Assembly (NCBI RefSeq): GCF_018128545.1
Contig: NZ_JAGSND010000009.1
Location: forward strand, 62,001-126,000
Reading direction: 5' to 3'
From: Sinanaerobacter chloroacetimidivorans
GTDB lineage: Bacteria; Bacillota; Clostridia; Peptostreptococcales; Anaerovoracaceae
Length of the DNA: 64,000 nt
The position numbers and the translations under genes were made by a program. Shown one piece after another: positions 10,918-18,667 of this stretch. A model generated the notes under the pieces. The model had not been told where the DNA came from and made no database searches. It saw only the letters and a program-made list of their open reading frames with translations. Numbering within the stretch: the stretch's first letter is position 1; the number at the start of each line of letters is the position of its first letter.

Positions 10918-12204
10918 TTACACCCAACCCCGAAGCTTTACCGCTTCGGCCACGCGATTAATTGCAATGATGTATGCGGCATCCCGCATATATAAATCTT
11001 TTTCTTTTGCCAGACGATAGACAGCCTGGAATGCTGAGGTCATTTTTTCATCAAGCTTCTCCAGAACTTCCTCTTTAGGCCAGAAATAATTGGAGTTGCA
11101 TTGAACCTGTTCAAAGTAGCTGCAGGTAACTCCTCCTGCATTGGCCAGGAAATCGGGAACGAGAAAAATAGAACGTTTCTTGATCAATTCATCGCATTCC
11201 GGTGCGGTAGGACCGTTTGCACCTTCACAGATAACCTTTACATTTTTGCTGACTTTTTCAAATGTATCCGTTGTGATCTGGTTTTCAAGAGCACATGGAA
11301 GGAGAATATCCACATCCTGTGCGATCCATTCGCCGCCGTCCAGTAATTCACAGCCTAGTTCAACTGCTTTTTCCTTATTAATGGTACCGAAAGAATCCTT
11401 GATAGCAACCATCTTATCTATATCCAGTCCGTCTTTTTTTCGGAAAGTATAGGACTTTTGATCATGATTATCCCAGCTGGAGATGGCCACGATTTTGCCT
11501 CCCATGCTGGTATAAAGCCTGGATGCGTATTCCGCAACGTTGCCAAAGCCCTGAAGGCTGGCAGTGGTAGAGGAAACAGGAATATCCAGAGCCTTTAACG
11601 CTTCTCTCAGCGAGTAAATCACCCCATAGCCAGTTGCTTCCGTTCTGCCTAAAGATCCGCCGGAGCCAACCGGTTTTCCTGTAATCGTTCCGGGGTAGTG
11701 CCCCCCGAAAATAGTCTCGTATTCATCCAGCATCCATAACATATGCTGGCCGTTGGTCATGACATCAGGAGCCGGAACGTCAATTACCGGGCCGATGTTT
11801 TTTGCGATTTGTCTCACATATCCCCGACAGAGCCTTTCCTGTTCTCCTTTGGAAAGGTTATGAGGATCACAAATAATTCCGCCCTTGGCGCCACCCAGTG
11901 GAATATCTACCACAGAACATTTCCAGGTCATCCACATGGAAAGGGCTCTTATGGTATCCACTGTTTCCAGAGGGTGGAAACGGATCCCGCCCTTTGCCGG
12001 GCCTCGTGCAGCATTGTGCTGGATTCTGTAACCATGAAATATCTTAGTTGAGCCGTCATCCATTTTTACGGGAATAGTAAAATGAAATTCACGGCTTGGC
12101 TGACGTAACAGTTCCCTTACGGAAGGATCAAGATCAAGCACATCCGCTATTTGATCAAATTGTGATTGCGCTGCTGCGTAAGGATTGTAGCCTTGCTGAT
12201 TCAT
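10918..12204 (-). CDS. Glutamate dehydrogenase, second paralogue (428 aa)
   Basis: This is a member of the Glu/Leu/Phe/Val dehydrogenase family of the 420-430 residue RocG/GudB type: PLGGAKGGIICDP with the catalytic lysine, GPVIDVPAPDVMTNGQHM, and the Rossmann motif ASLQGFGNVAEY. It releases ammonia and 2-oxoglutarate from glutamate, normally with NAD in this subfamily, which suits a catabolic role. It differs clearly from the 444-residue enzyme at 5886. The start follows AGGAGG. Upstream is a strong sigma-A promoter with two near-palindromes at the expected start of transcription, suggesting repression. The PPDK-like gene lies 75 bp downstream. Confidence 0.93.
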   Translation of the reverse strand: MNQQGYNPYAAAQSQFDQIADVLDLDPSVRELLRQPSREFHFTIPVKMDDGSTKIFHGYRIQHNAARGPAKGGIRFHPLETVDTIRALSMWMTWKCSVVDIPLGGAKGGIICDPHNLSKGEQERLCRGYVRQIAKNIGPVIDVPAPDVMTNGQHMLWMLDEYETIFGGHYPGTITGKPVGSGGSLGRTEATGYGVIYSLREALKALDIPVSSTTASLQGFGNVAEYASRLYTSMGGKIVAISSWDNHDQKSYTFRKKDGLDIDKMVAIKDSFGTINKEKAVELGCELLDGGEWIAQDVDILLPCALENQITTDTFEKVSKNVKVICEGANGPTAPECDELIKKRSIFLVPDFLANAGGVTCSYFEQVQCNSNYFWPKEEVLEKLDEKMTSAFQAVYRLAKEKDLYMRDAAYIIAINRVAEAVKLRGWV

Positions 12205-12290
12205 AGAAAAAACCTCCTAATCGTTTCCTCACATAGTTTGGGGAAATAGCCGGTACCGGACAACTGATTTTTAGTTGCTCAGTACGCCAT

Positions 12291-12316
12291 AAATTATGCA
12301 GCATAATTTGTTATGC
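12291..12316. promoter_or_regulatory. Overlapping palindromes at the start of the second GDH transcript
   Basis: AAATTATGC-A-GCATAATTT (12291-12309) is a perfect 9-1-9 palindrome, overlapped by GCATAA-TTTG-TTATGC (12301-12316). They lie just downstream of the -10 box of the leftward promoter, where a repressor would block transcription. The binding protein is unknown. Confidence 0.65.
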
Positions 12317-12318
12317 AC

Positions 12319-12347
12319 ATAATATTCTATTGAAAAATACTTGTCAA
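12319..12347 (-). promoter_or_regulatory. Sigma-A promoter of the second GDH
   Basis: Read leftward: TTGACA (12347-12342), exactly 17 bases, TATTAT (12324-12319), about 115 bases before the start codon. This is one mismatch from consensus. Confidence 0.85.
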
Positions 12348-12627
12348 TACGAAACAATTTAGAGAGAATATTGCGCCAATTCAACGGTTGTAATTAAATG
12401 TAAGCCGGCAAATAATCTATCCTTGATGTGTATAAATAGTTCCCATACCCTTCTGATAATATACGTAGAAAGGGCTTGAATTTAGCATGAGCAAGGATTT
12501 TATCATAAGATTCTGAAAGATCTTCGGCTGACTATTCATTTACATTTACTGTAAGATTTATAAAAAAACAATGAAAAAAAATTTTTAATATACACTATAA
12601 ACCTTTCAAAACAAATGATTGTAGGTA

Positions 12628-12666
12628 GTTTCAATTCAGCAACAATTTGTGTTTCAATAATGCAAC
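12628..12666. promoter_or_regulatory. Two candidate enhancer sites (UAS1, UAS2) for the sigma-54 activator
   Basis: GTTTCAATTCAGCAAC (12628-12643) and GTTTCAATAATGCAAC (12651-12666) are 16-bp near-identical direct copies, 23 bp apart (about two helical turns). Each is an imperfect palindrome of form GTTKCA-N4-TGMAAC. They lie about 170-210 bp upstream of the -24/-12 promoter at 12836, a normal enhancer distance. That the activator encoded at 16942 binds them is inference. Confidence 0.7.
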
Positions 12667-12747
12667 GGAAAAAAACATGTGGTATCTTGAGCAAATCAAC
12701 ATTAATATATGAATATTAAAAATATTTTGAAAAAAATATGGCAAACA

Positions 12748-12763
12748 GTTGCATTTTTGAAAC
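12748..12763. promoter_or_regulatory. Third candidate enhancer site (UAS3), inverted
   Basis: GTTGCATTTTTGAAAC is the reverse complement of GTTTCAAAAATGCAAC, so it is a third copy of the 16-bp motif, here in the opposite orientation, 73 bp upstream of the -24/-12 promoter. The rest of the 12205-12911 gap is AT-rich and holds only these sites and the two divergent promoters. Confidence 0.7.
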
Positions 12764-12835
12764 TCTTTTTTACTGAATCATGATATCGGCTGCTATAAAA
12801 TGAGTGAAAATCAAGGATTACAGACATACTGCGGA

Positions 12836-12852
12836 TTGGCATGGTAATTGCT
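12836..12852 (+). promoter_or_regulatory. Sigma-54 (-24/-12) promoter of the transporter-dehydrogenase operon
   Basis: TTGGCATGGTAATTGCT matches the RpoN consensus YTGGCAYGRNNNTTGCW, with GG at 12838-12839 and GC at 12850-12851, exactly 10 bases between them. Transcription would start near 12863, about 50 bases before the ATG at 12912. Confidence 0.92.
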
Positions 12853-12911
12853 CTAGTAAGAAAGAAAGTAAGTAAGAATAACGAACCTATAGAAAGAAGG
12901 GATATCAGAAC

Positions 12912-14285
12912 ATGGAAGCTACTGTAAATTATGGACTCATAACTTTATTACCACCAATTATCGTGATCGCATTTGCATTAATTACGAGAAAAACCTTTGA
13001 AGCATTGATCATCGGCGCTGTGGCAGGCTATATCATAGCATACGGAACCGGTTTTTTCGGCCCTTTTTTAGATGCTTTGCAAGGGGTGGTTGCCGATGAT
13101 ATCTGGATGTTCATCACCTTGGGACTTTTCGGAAGCTTTGTTGCTTTGCTGAAAAAGTCTAATGGAACTTACGGATTTGCCAATCTTGTACAAAAATTTT
13201 CAAACACAAGAAAAAAATCTTTAGTTATTTCCTGGATCCTTGGGATTTTAATTTTTATGGATGATTACTTGAATATTCTTACCATATCTTCCTCTATGAG
13301 AGATTTGTGTGACCGGCAAAAAACGCCGAGAGAAATGCTGGCTTACGTAATAGATTCCACAGGTGCGCCTGTTTGTGTACTGATTCCGATTTCCACCTGG
13401 GCGATCTTTTATGGAGGAGTTATCGGGGAACAGGCCGGAATGGATGCCTACGGTTCCGGGATGGACATCTACATACAATCAATACCGTTCCTTTTCTACG
13501 GCTGGGTCGCCATTATCGTAGTCCCACTTGTGATCCTTGGAGTCATTCCTTTGATGTTCGGTATGAAAAAAGCCTATCATAGAGTGGATACGACGGGGAG
13601 AGTTTATTCCGAGGCCAGTGACAGATACAACAAAGTGGCTGCATCTCCGGCAGCAGAAGAGGCAAGCGGAAAAGCAAATATCTGGAACTTTATACTTCCT
13701 TTGGTGGTAATCGTTGCCGTTACCATTTATACAGGCGATATGCTGATCGGTCTCATTGCAGCCATAGTTCTCGCACTCATTCTTTATTTGCCGGCAAAAG
13801 TAATGACCTTTACTGAATTTTCCGAGGAGTTGGCAGCGGGCTTTGCTTCAATGATCCCCATGCTGTTTATCTTGGCCGGCGCTTTTGTCATTAAGGCTTC
13901 CATGGATGAAATCGGACTTCCTCAATACGTAATCAATGGAGTCCTGCCGTATATGAATGCACAGCTGTTTCCTGCCATTACTTTAATCGTAGTAGCTTGT
14001 CTATCCTTTGTTACCGGAAGCAATTGGGGAATTCCTGCGCTTACCGTACCGATTCTCATACCCCTTGCCCTTGCAGGCGGCGCCAATCCTATTCTTGTAT
14101 TCGCAGCCATTGTTTCGGGAGGAACCTTTGGAAGCCATGCCTGCTTCTATTCGGATGCTACCGTATTAACTTCCCAGTCCTGCGGAATTGAGAATTTGGA
14201 ACACGCTTTTACACAAATACCCTATGCGCTCATATCAGCAGCATTGTCACTGATACTCTTCGTAGTATTTGGCTACGTAATATAA
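12912..14285 (+). CDS. NhaC-family Na+/H+ antiporter-like transporter
   Basis: This 457-residue membrane protein has about 11-12 hydrophobic segments and NhaC-family signatures: GLFGSFVALLKKS near 75-87, FMDDYLNILTISSSMRDL in the first half, and FVTGSNWGIPALTVPI plus GGTFGSHACFYSDATVLTS near the C-terminus. Family members exchange Na+ or H+ for malate/lactate or amino acids. As first gene of a sigma-54 operon with two dehydrogenases, it most likely imports their substrate. That is inference from context. The ATG follows AGAAGGG, and the next gene begins 21 bp downstream behind AGGAGG, so the two are cotranscribed. Confidence 0.88.
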   Translation: MEATVNYGLITLLPPIIVIAFALITRKTFEALIIGAVAGYIIAYGTGFFGPFLDALQGVVADDIWMFITLGLFGSFVALLKKSNGTYGFANLVQKFSNTRKKSLVISWILGILIFMDDYLNILTISSSMRDLCDRQKTPREMLAYVIDSTGAPVCVLIPISTWAIFYGGVIGEQAGMDAYGSGMDIYIQSIPFLFYGWVAIIVVPLVILGVIPLMFGMKKAYHRVDTTGRVYSEASDRYNKVAASPAAEEASGKANIWNFILPLVVIVAVTIYTGDMLIGLIAAIVLALILYLPAKVMTFTEFSEELAAGFASMIPMLFILAGAFVIKASMDEIGLPQYVINGVLPYMNAQLFPAITLIVVACLSFVTGSNWGIPALTVPILIPLALAGGANPILVFAAIVSGGTFGSHACFYSDATVLTSQSCGIENLEHAFTQIPYALISAALSLILFVVFGYVI

Positions 14286-14306
14286 TCATGATAGGAGGAT
14301 TTCAAA

Positions 14307-15539
14307 ATGAAAGTAGTCGTATTGGGAGCAGGATTGCAGGGAATCGCAACTGCTTTGGATTTAGCCTGGAATGAAAACATGAAGGAGATTCTGCTGGCGG
14401 ATCTTAATTTGGAAAGAGCGGAATACGTTGCCGCCTTATGTAACAGGAAATATGGACATAAGGTAAAGGCAGTAAGCTGTGATGTTTCTGATTTTGCCGC
14501 TTTGGTCGAGTTGATTCGGGGTTATGATCTTGTAATCAATGAGGTAAATTATTATTTCAACTGCCATATCATGGATGCCTGTCTTGAAGCCGGCGTAAAT
14601 TATGTGGATATCGGAGGGCTTTATGTAGAGACCATTAAGCAGATGAAATACAAAGACCGATTTGAAAAAGCAGGCCTGCTTGCCATTATCGGAATCGGAG
14701 GGACTCCCGGTGTTACCAACGTCTGTGCAAGATGGGCTGCCGACCGTCTGGATACGGTAGAGGAAATCAATATCAGCTGCGGCTGTGATGATTGGTCCAA
14801 ATCAAAGAAAACCTTTGAAGTAACCTATGCCATTGAAACCATTATGGATGAGTTTTATATGAAGCCTATTCAGTACATAGACGGAAAGTATAAAGAGGTA
14901 GAGCCCAGGAGCGGGGGCGAGATCATCCAATATGCGAAACCAATCGGAGACCAGTACTCCTATTTCATCATGCATTCAGAAATAGGGTCTCTTCCGGAGG
15001 TATACAAGAATAAAGGAATCAAAAATTGCACCTTCCGTATCGGTTTCCCGGAAGCCATTAAAGAAAAACTAGAATTTCTCCATGGACTTGGATTCAGCAG
15101 GAAAGATTTCATTCCGGTAGGTGACTGCAAAATAAAACCTGTCAATGTATTAAAGAGACTGATGGATCTGCAGCCTGATGATCCCGAAGCCACGATCAAC
15201 GACTGTGATATTATTAAGACCGTTGTTACCGGAACAAAGGACGGAAGAAAGCTGGAATATGAACTGGAAGCAATCTGCCGTCCGGTAGAGGAGTGGCCTG
15301 AATTGCTGGGCGCACAGGTATATATCGGCGGTGCCCCGGCATGGGCGGCTGAAATGATCCGAAAAGGACAAATCAAAGGGCCCGGTGCATTCGCTCCGGA
15401 AGAATGCATTCCGCCGGAAGAGTTTTTTGCTGAAGCGGCAAAACGTGAAATTTATATAAAAGCAACTCAAAGGACATACCTTGGAACAGAGAATTGGGAA
15501 GCTGCCAGGAAAAAGGAACTGATCGAGCAGGGCAGATAA
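14307..15539 (+). CDS. Saccharopine/lysine-6-dehydrogenase-like oxidoreductase 1
   Basis: This 410-residue protein has an N-terminal Rossmann domain (VVVLGAGLQGIATALDLAW, residues 3-21). The family signature GVNYVDIGGLY and the loop IGIGGTPGVTNV follow, then a C-terminal catalytic/dimerisation region ending in a conserved QIKGPGAFAPEECIPPEEFF block. That tail closely parallels lysine 6-dehydrogenases (RGVYPPEQIVP). The family oxidises an amine or secondary amine next to a carboxylate with NAD(P). The substrate cannot be told by eye. Second gene of the sigma-54 operon; the next gene starts 18 bp downstream. Confidence 0.85.
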   Translation: MKVVVLGAGLQGIATALDLAWNENMKEILLADLNLERAEYVAALCNRKYGHKVKAVSCDVSDFAALVELIRGYDLVINEVNYYFNCHIMDACLEAGVNYVDIGGLYVETIKQMKYKDRFEKAGLLAIIGIGGTPGVTNVCARWAADRLDTVEEINISCGCDDWSKSKKTFEVTYAIETIMDEFYMKPIQYIDGKYKEVEPRSGGEIIQYAKPIGDQYSYFIMHSEIGSLPEVYKNKGIKNCTFRIGFPEAIKEKLEFLHGLGFSRKDFIPVGDCKIKPVNVLKRLMDLQPDDPEATINDCDIIKTVVTGTKDGRKLEYELEAICRPVEEWPELLGAQVYIGGAPAWAAEMIRKGQIKGPGAFAPEECIPPEEFFAEAAKREIYIKATQRTYLGTENWEAARKKELIEQGR

Positions 15540-15557
15540 TCATTGGGAGGAGAGCTT

Positions 15558-16784
15558 ATGAAAATCGTAATTTTAGGGGCCGGAATACAGGGAGGCATCG
15601 TTGCTTCTGATTTGTGTGATGCAGAATTGAGCCCGGGGCAAAGGGATCTTACTATTTGTGACTATCAAGCTCATAAAGCAAAAAACATCGGAGAGAAATT
15701 GGGAATCCAAGCCAGGCAATGTGATGCTGCGAATCATGAACAATTGGTCGACATCATTCGAGGCGCGGATATCGTGGTCAATTGCGTTCAGTATCATTGG
15801 AATGTCGGCATCATGAAAGCCTGCCTGGAGACAAGGTCTCATTATATTGATCTTGGCGGACTTTTCCATGTTACCAGAAAACAATTTGAACTTCATGATG
15901 ATTTCCTCCAGGCAGGTTTGCTTGCGGTTTTAGGGATGGGCAGCACTCCGGGCACTATGAATGTTATGGCAGGATATGCGGCAGGCCTTCTGGATACGGT
16001 AAGGGAAGCCCATGCCATCTGTGCCTGCGGAGATTTTACGAAAACCAATGCGGTAATCGGGATTCCCTATTCTCTGCAAACCGTTATGGAAGAACACACG
16101 CTGGATCCCTGGATACTGAGAAATGGGGAACTGGTTTCTGTACCGGCAGGAAGCGGGAAAGAGATGATCCATTTTTCAGAACCTATCGGACTGGCAGAAG
16201 CCGGGTATTGCATCCATTCTGAGCCGGCACAGTTTTATCGTTCGTTCAAAGAAAAAGGTATCAAAGAAGCAAGCTTTAAATTATCCCTGCCGGCATCTTT
16301 TGAAGAGAAAATCAAATTTCTTTCGGAAATTGGCTTCGGCAGTGAGGAAACAATACGGGTAGACGGTAATGAAATAAACCCTCTGAGGACCATGATTGCT
16401 GTGATCAATCGATACCTTGAACGGTATGATGATTCAGGGGACGGAGCCCTGAACGATTGCGATGTTCTCCGCATGGTAGTACAAGGCAAAAAAGATCAGA
16501 TGGAAAAAGAAATCGTTGTGGAATCCGTGATCCGGACAAGTGAGAAATGGGGATTCATGGCAGGAGCATTGGATACCGGCGTGCCCCCTTCCATAGTGGC
16601 GCAGATGATTGAAAAAGGGCAAATAACAGCAAGGGGAGTTTGCTCCCCTGAACAGTGTGTTCCTCCTATTCCCTATTTTAAAGAACTGGAAAAAAGAGAG
16701 ATGCCTGTTTATGTTCTGGAAAAAAGCCCGCTTTCCAGTGATGATTTTTCCTGCTTAAACCGTGTAGTTTCAAAACCGAAATAA
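15558..16784 (+). CDS. Saccharopine/lysine-6-dehydrogenase-like oxidoreductase 2
   Basis: This 408-residue paralogue of the preceding gene has the Rossmann motif IVILGAGIQGGIVASDL, then HYIDLGGLFHVTRKQ, LGMGSTPGTMNVMAGYAAG and the C-terminal ITARGVCSPEQCVPPIPYF. ATG 15558 is chosen because GGGAGGAG (15545-15552) is 6 bases upstream. An upstream TTG at 15543 has no ribosome site. The immediate tandem arrangement suggests either a heteromeric enzyme or two steps or two substrates of one pathway. A strong terminator follows, so the operon is transporter plus two dehydrogenases. Confidence 0.85.
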   Translation: MKIVILGAGIQGGIVASDLCDAELSPGQRDLTICDYQAHKAKNIGEKLGIQARQCDAANHEQLVDIIRGADIVVNCVQYHWNVGIMKACLETRSHYIDLGGLFHVTRKQFELHDDFLQAGLLAVLGMGSTPGTMNVMAGYAAGLLDTVREAHAICACGDFTKTNAVIGIPYSLQTVMEEHTLDPWILRNGELVSVPAGSGKEMIHFSEPIGLAEAGYCIHSEPAQFYRSFKEKGIKEASFKLSLPASFEEKIKFLSEIGFGSEETIRVDGNEINPLRTMIAVINRYLERYDDSGDGALNDCDVLRMVVQGKKDQMEKEIVVESVIRTSEKWGFMAGALDTGVPPSIVAQMIEKGQITARGVCSPEQCVPPIPYFKELEKREMPVYVLEKSPLSSDDFSCLNRVVSKPK

Positions 16785-16838
16785 GGATTGGGTTTCCTGA
16801 ATTGTTTCTTGTTACAAAGTCCTGATTATGTGATTATA

Positions 16839-16873
16839 AGAGGAATATTCCTTTGGAATACTCCTCTTTTTCT
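16839..16873 (+). terminator. Terminator of the sigma-54 operon
   Basis: AGAGGA-A-TATTCC (16839-16851), loop TTT, GGAATA-C-TCCTCT (16855-16867) forms a 12-bp stem with one mismatch, followed by TTTTCTTG. It separates the operon from its regulator gene. Confidence 0.9.
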
Positions 16874-16941
16874 TGTAAAGAATCTCTAAAAAATGCATAA
16901 TAGAGGTAACTTATTCTCTTCTTAAGATAGGGGTGAAGCTA

Positions 16942-18369
16942 TTGGTCAACTTTAACGGATTGTTTCAAAATCATTATGAAGAATTGTCCGAAATTTTAAA
17001 CTGTATCAAGGTAGGTATTTACATTACCGATGGTAAAGGAAATACGATCCTGCTGAACGATGAATCTTGTAAAACAGGAGGTTTGACAAGAGATGAAGTG
17101 GTGGGAAAAAACATGCGGGAGCTGGAAGAGATGGGGTTTATCAAGGAATCCTGTGTTCTTCGAACGTTGAACAGCGGTGCGGAAGAAAATATGATCCAAA
17201 ACTTAGGTGATGGGGGAGAGATCTTTGTTACTGGTGTACCTTGCTGCCGGAATCATAAAATAGAATATGTGGTCTGCACGGAAAGAGACATCACTGAAAT
17301 GTCTATTTTAAAGGATCTGCTGAAAGAAAAGGAAGAACGAGAGGAAAAGTATGAAAAAGAAATATTATATCTAAGAAATAAAAGCCTGGAAATGAGCGGA
17401 AATATCATAACCGAGGATCAAAAAATGAAGTACATCGTAGAGAATGCCTTAAGAGCCGCAAGGCATGATACTACGATTCTGCTGACAGGGGAATCCGGCA
17501 CCGGAAAAGAGGTTTTCGCAAATTTGATCTATAAAAACAGCAGCAGAGTCGGGAAACCATTTATTAAGATCAATTGTGCCGCCATTCCGGAAAATCTATT
17601 GGAATCTGAATTCTTCGGCTATGACAAGGGGGCTTTTACAGGGGCCGACAAAGATGGGAAAATGGGAATTTTTGAATTGGCTGACGGCGGAACGCTGTTT
17701 CTGGATGAAATCGGTGAGCTGCCTACCCATCTTCAATCAAAGCTGCTGCGCTGCTTACAGGAAAAGGAAATCATGCGAATCGGCGGTCAAAAATCCATAC
17801 CGGTGGACGTAAGAATTATTGCTGCGACCAATGCCAATTTAAAAAATGCCATTGAAAAGGGAACCTTCCGGGAGGACCTTTATTACCGTCTGAACATCTT
17901 ACCCATAGAACTGATTCCGCTGCGTGAGAGAAAAGGCGATATTGAAAAGCTGACCTATCATTTTATGGACAAATATACGAAAAAATATATTGTTGAAAAA
18001 AAAATTACTAATGAAGCGATTCAAGCTTTAAAAAAATATCACTGGCCGGGAAATGTAAGGGAGCTTGAAAATGTAATTGAAAGAATCATTATTTCCTTTG
18101 ATGGTATTGAAATTACTAAATTTCAGGTCAACAGGCTGCTTTACGGAGACAGTGACAATCCGAAGAAGATAAAAATCTTGGAAGGAGCTACCTATAAGCA
18201 GCTGATGGAAGAATATGAACGGCAGATCCTGAAGGAAATGATGAAAAAATATAAAAAAGCTTCTCTGATATCTAAGAAATTGGATATCAACAAATCCACG
18301 CTGTCGAGAAGACTGGCCAAATACAATATAAGAGATGAAGAAGAGGTTTCGAAATTGAAACAAATATAG
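16942..18369 (+). CDS. PAS-type sigma-54-dependent transcriptional activator
   Basis: About 475 residues. An N-terminal PAS sensor domain (about 10-120, KVGIYITDGKGNTILLNDES) is followed by a charged coiled linker. Next comes an AAA+ enhancer-binding domain with Walker A GESGTGKE near 183, the sigma-54-contacting GAFTGA near 230 and Walker B GGTLFLDEIGELP. A C-terminal Fis-type helix-turn-helix (ASLISKKLDINKSTLSRRLAK, near 440-460) ends the protein. TTG 16942 follows AGGGGTG by 6 bases; GTG 16933 is the alternative. It lies between two units with -24/-12 promoters and is their obvious activator. The PAS domain likely senses the inducing metabolite. That is inference. Confidence 0.92.
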   Translation: MVNFNGLFQNHYEELSEILNCIKVGIYITDGKGNTILLNDESCKTGGLTRDEVVGKNMRELEEMGFIKESCVLRTLNSGAEENMIQNLGDGGEIFVTGVPCCRNHKIEYVVCTERDITEMSILKDLLKEKEEREEKYEKEILYLRNKSLEMSGNIITEDQKMKYIVENALRAARHDTTILLTGESGTGKEVFANLIYKNSSRVGKPFIKINCAAIPENLLESEFFGYDKGAFTGADKDGKMGIFELADGGTLFLDEIGELPTHLQSKLLRCLQEKEIMRIGGQKSIPVDVRIIAATNANLKNAIEKGTFREDLYYRLNILPIELIPLRERKGDIEKLTYHFMDKYTKKYIVEKKITNEAIQALKKYHWPGNVRELENVIERIIISFDGIEITKFQVNRLLYGDSDNPKKIKILEGATYKQLMEEYERQILKEMMKKYKKASLISKKLDINKSTLSRRLAKYNIRDEEEVSKLKQI

Positions 18370-18384
18370 TTTCAATTTTAAAAT
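18369..18384. promoter_or_regulatory. Weak candidate enhancer site overlapping the activator stop codon
   Basis: GTTTCAATTTTAAAAT shares the GTTTCAA half-site of the motif upstream of the transporter operon but has a poor second half. It is about 200 bp upstream of the -24/-12 promoter at 18586. Confidence 0.4.
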
Positions 18385-18488
18385 CTGAAGAAATAGATAA
18401 CCTCAAGAAAAATCAAGACTTTAAAGGCAAACTGTTCCTCATAATTTTCTATATAATAGGTCTTTCATAAGAGTTTTATCGATCGCTA

Positions 18489-18504
18489 GTTTCAAAATTG
18501 AAAT
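18489..18504. promoter_or_regulatory. Candidate enhancer site for the third dehydrogenase
   Basis: GTTTCAAAATTGAAAT is a near-perfect palindrome matching GTTTCA-N4-TGAAAC except for the last base. It lies about 82 bp upstream of the -24/-12 promoter, close to the 73 bp seen for UAS3 at the other operon. The 18370-18667 gap holds this site, a terminator and the promoter. Confidence 0.65.
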
Positions 18505-18534
18505 TTTGCCAATATCACAATAAGAAAAGTATGG

Positions 18535-18575
18535 AAGCCTGCGTTATCACTGTTGATAATGCAGGCTTTTCTTTA
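18535..18575 (+). terminator. Terminator of the sigma-54 activator gene
   Basis: AAGCCTGCGTTATCA (18535-18549), loop CTGT, TGATAATGCAGGCTT (18554-18568) is a 15-bp stem with one G-T pair, followed by TTCTTTACTTTTTT. Confidence 0.93.
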
Positions 18576-18585
18576 CTTTTTTAGG

Positions 18586-18602
18586 TTGGCAAAATATTTG
18601 CA
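18586..18602 (+). promoter_or_regulatory. Sigma-54 (-24/-12) promoter of the third dehydrogenase
   Basis: TTGGCAAAATATTTGCA has GG at 18588-18589 and GC at 18600-18601 with exactly 10 bases between, and the TTGCA element. It is placed just after the activator's terminator, giving a separate transcript beginning near 18613. Confidence 0.9.
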
Positions 18603-18667
18603 ATAAAAAATTATGATGCGCTGATAGATTTTTCCGAAAAACAAAAAATGAAAAAGGAGAGACGGAT

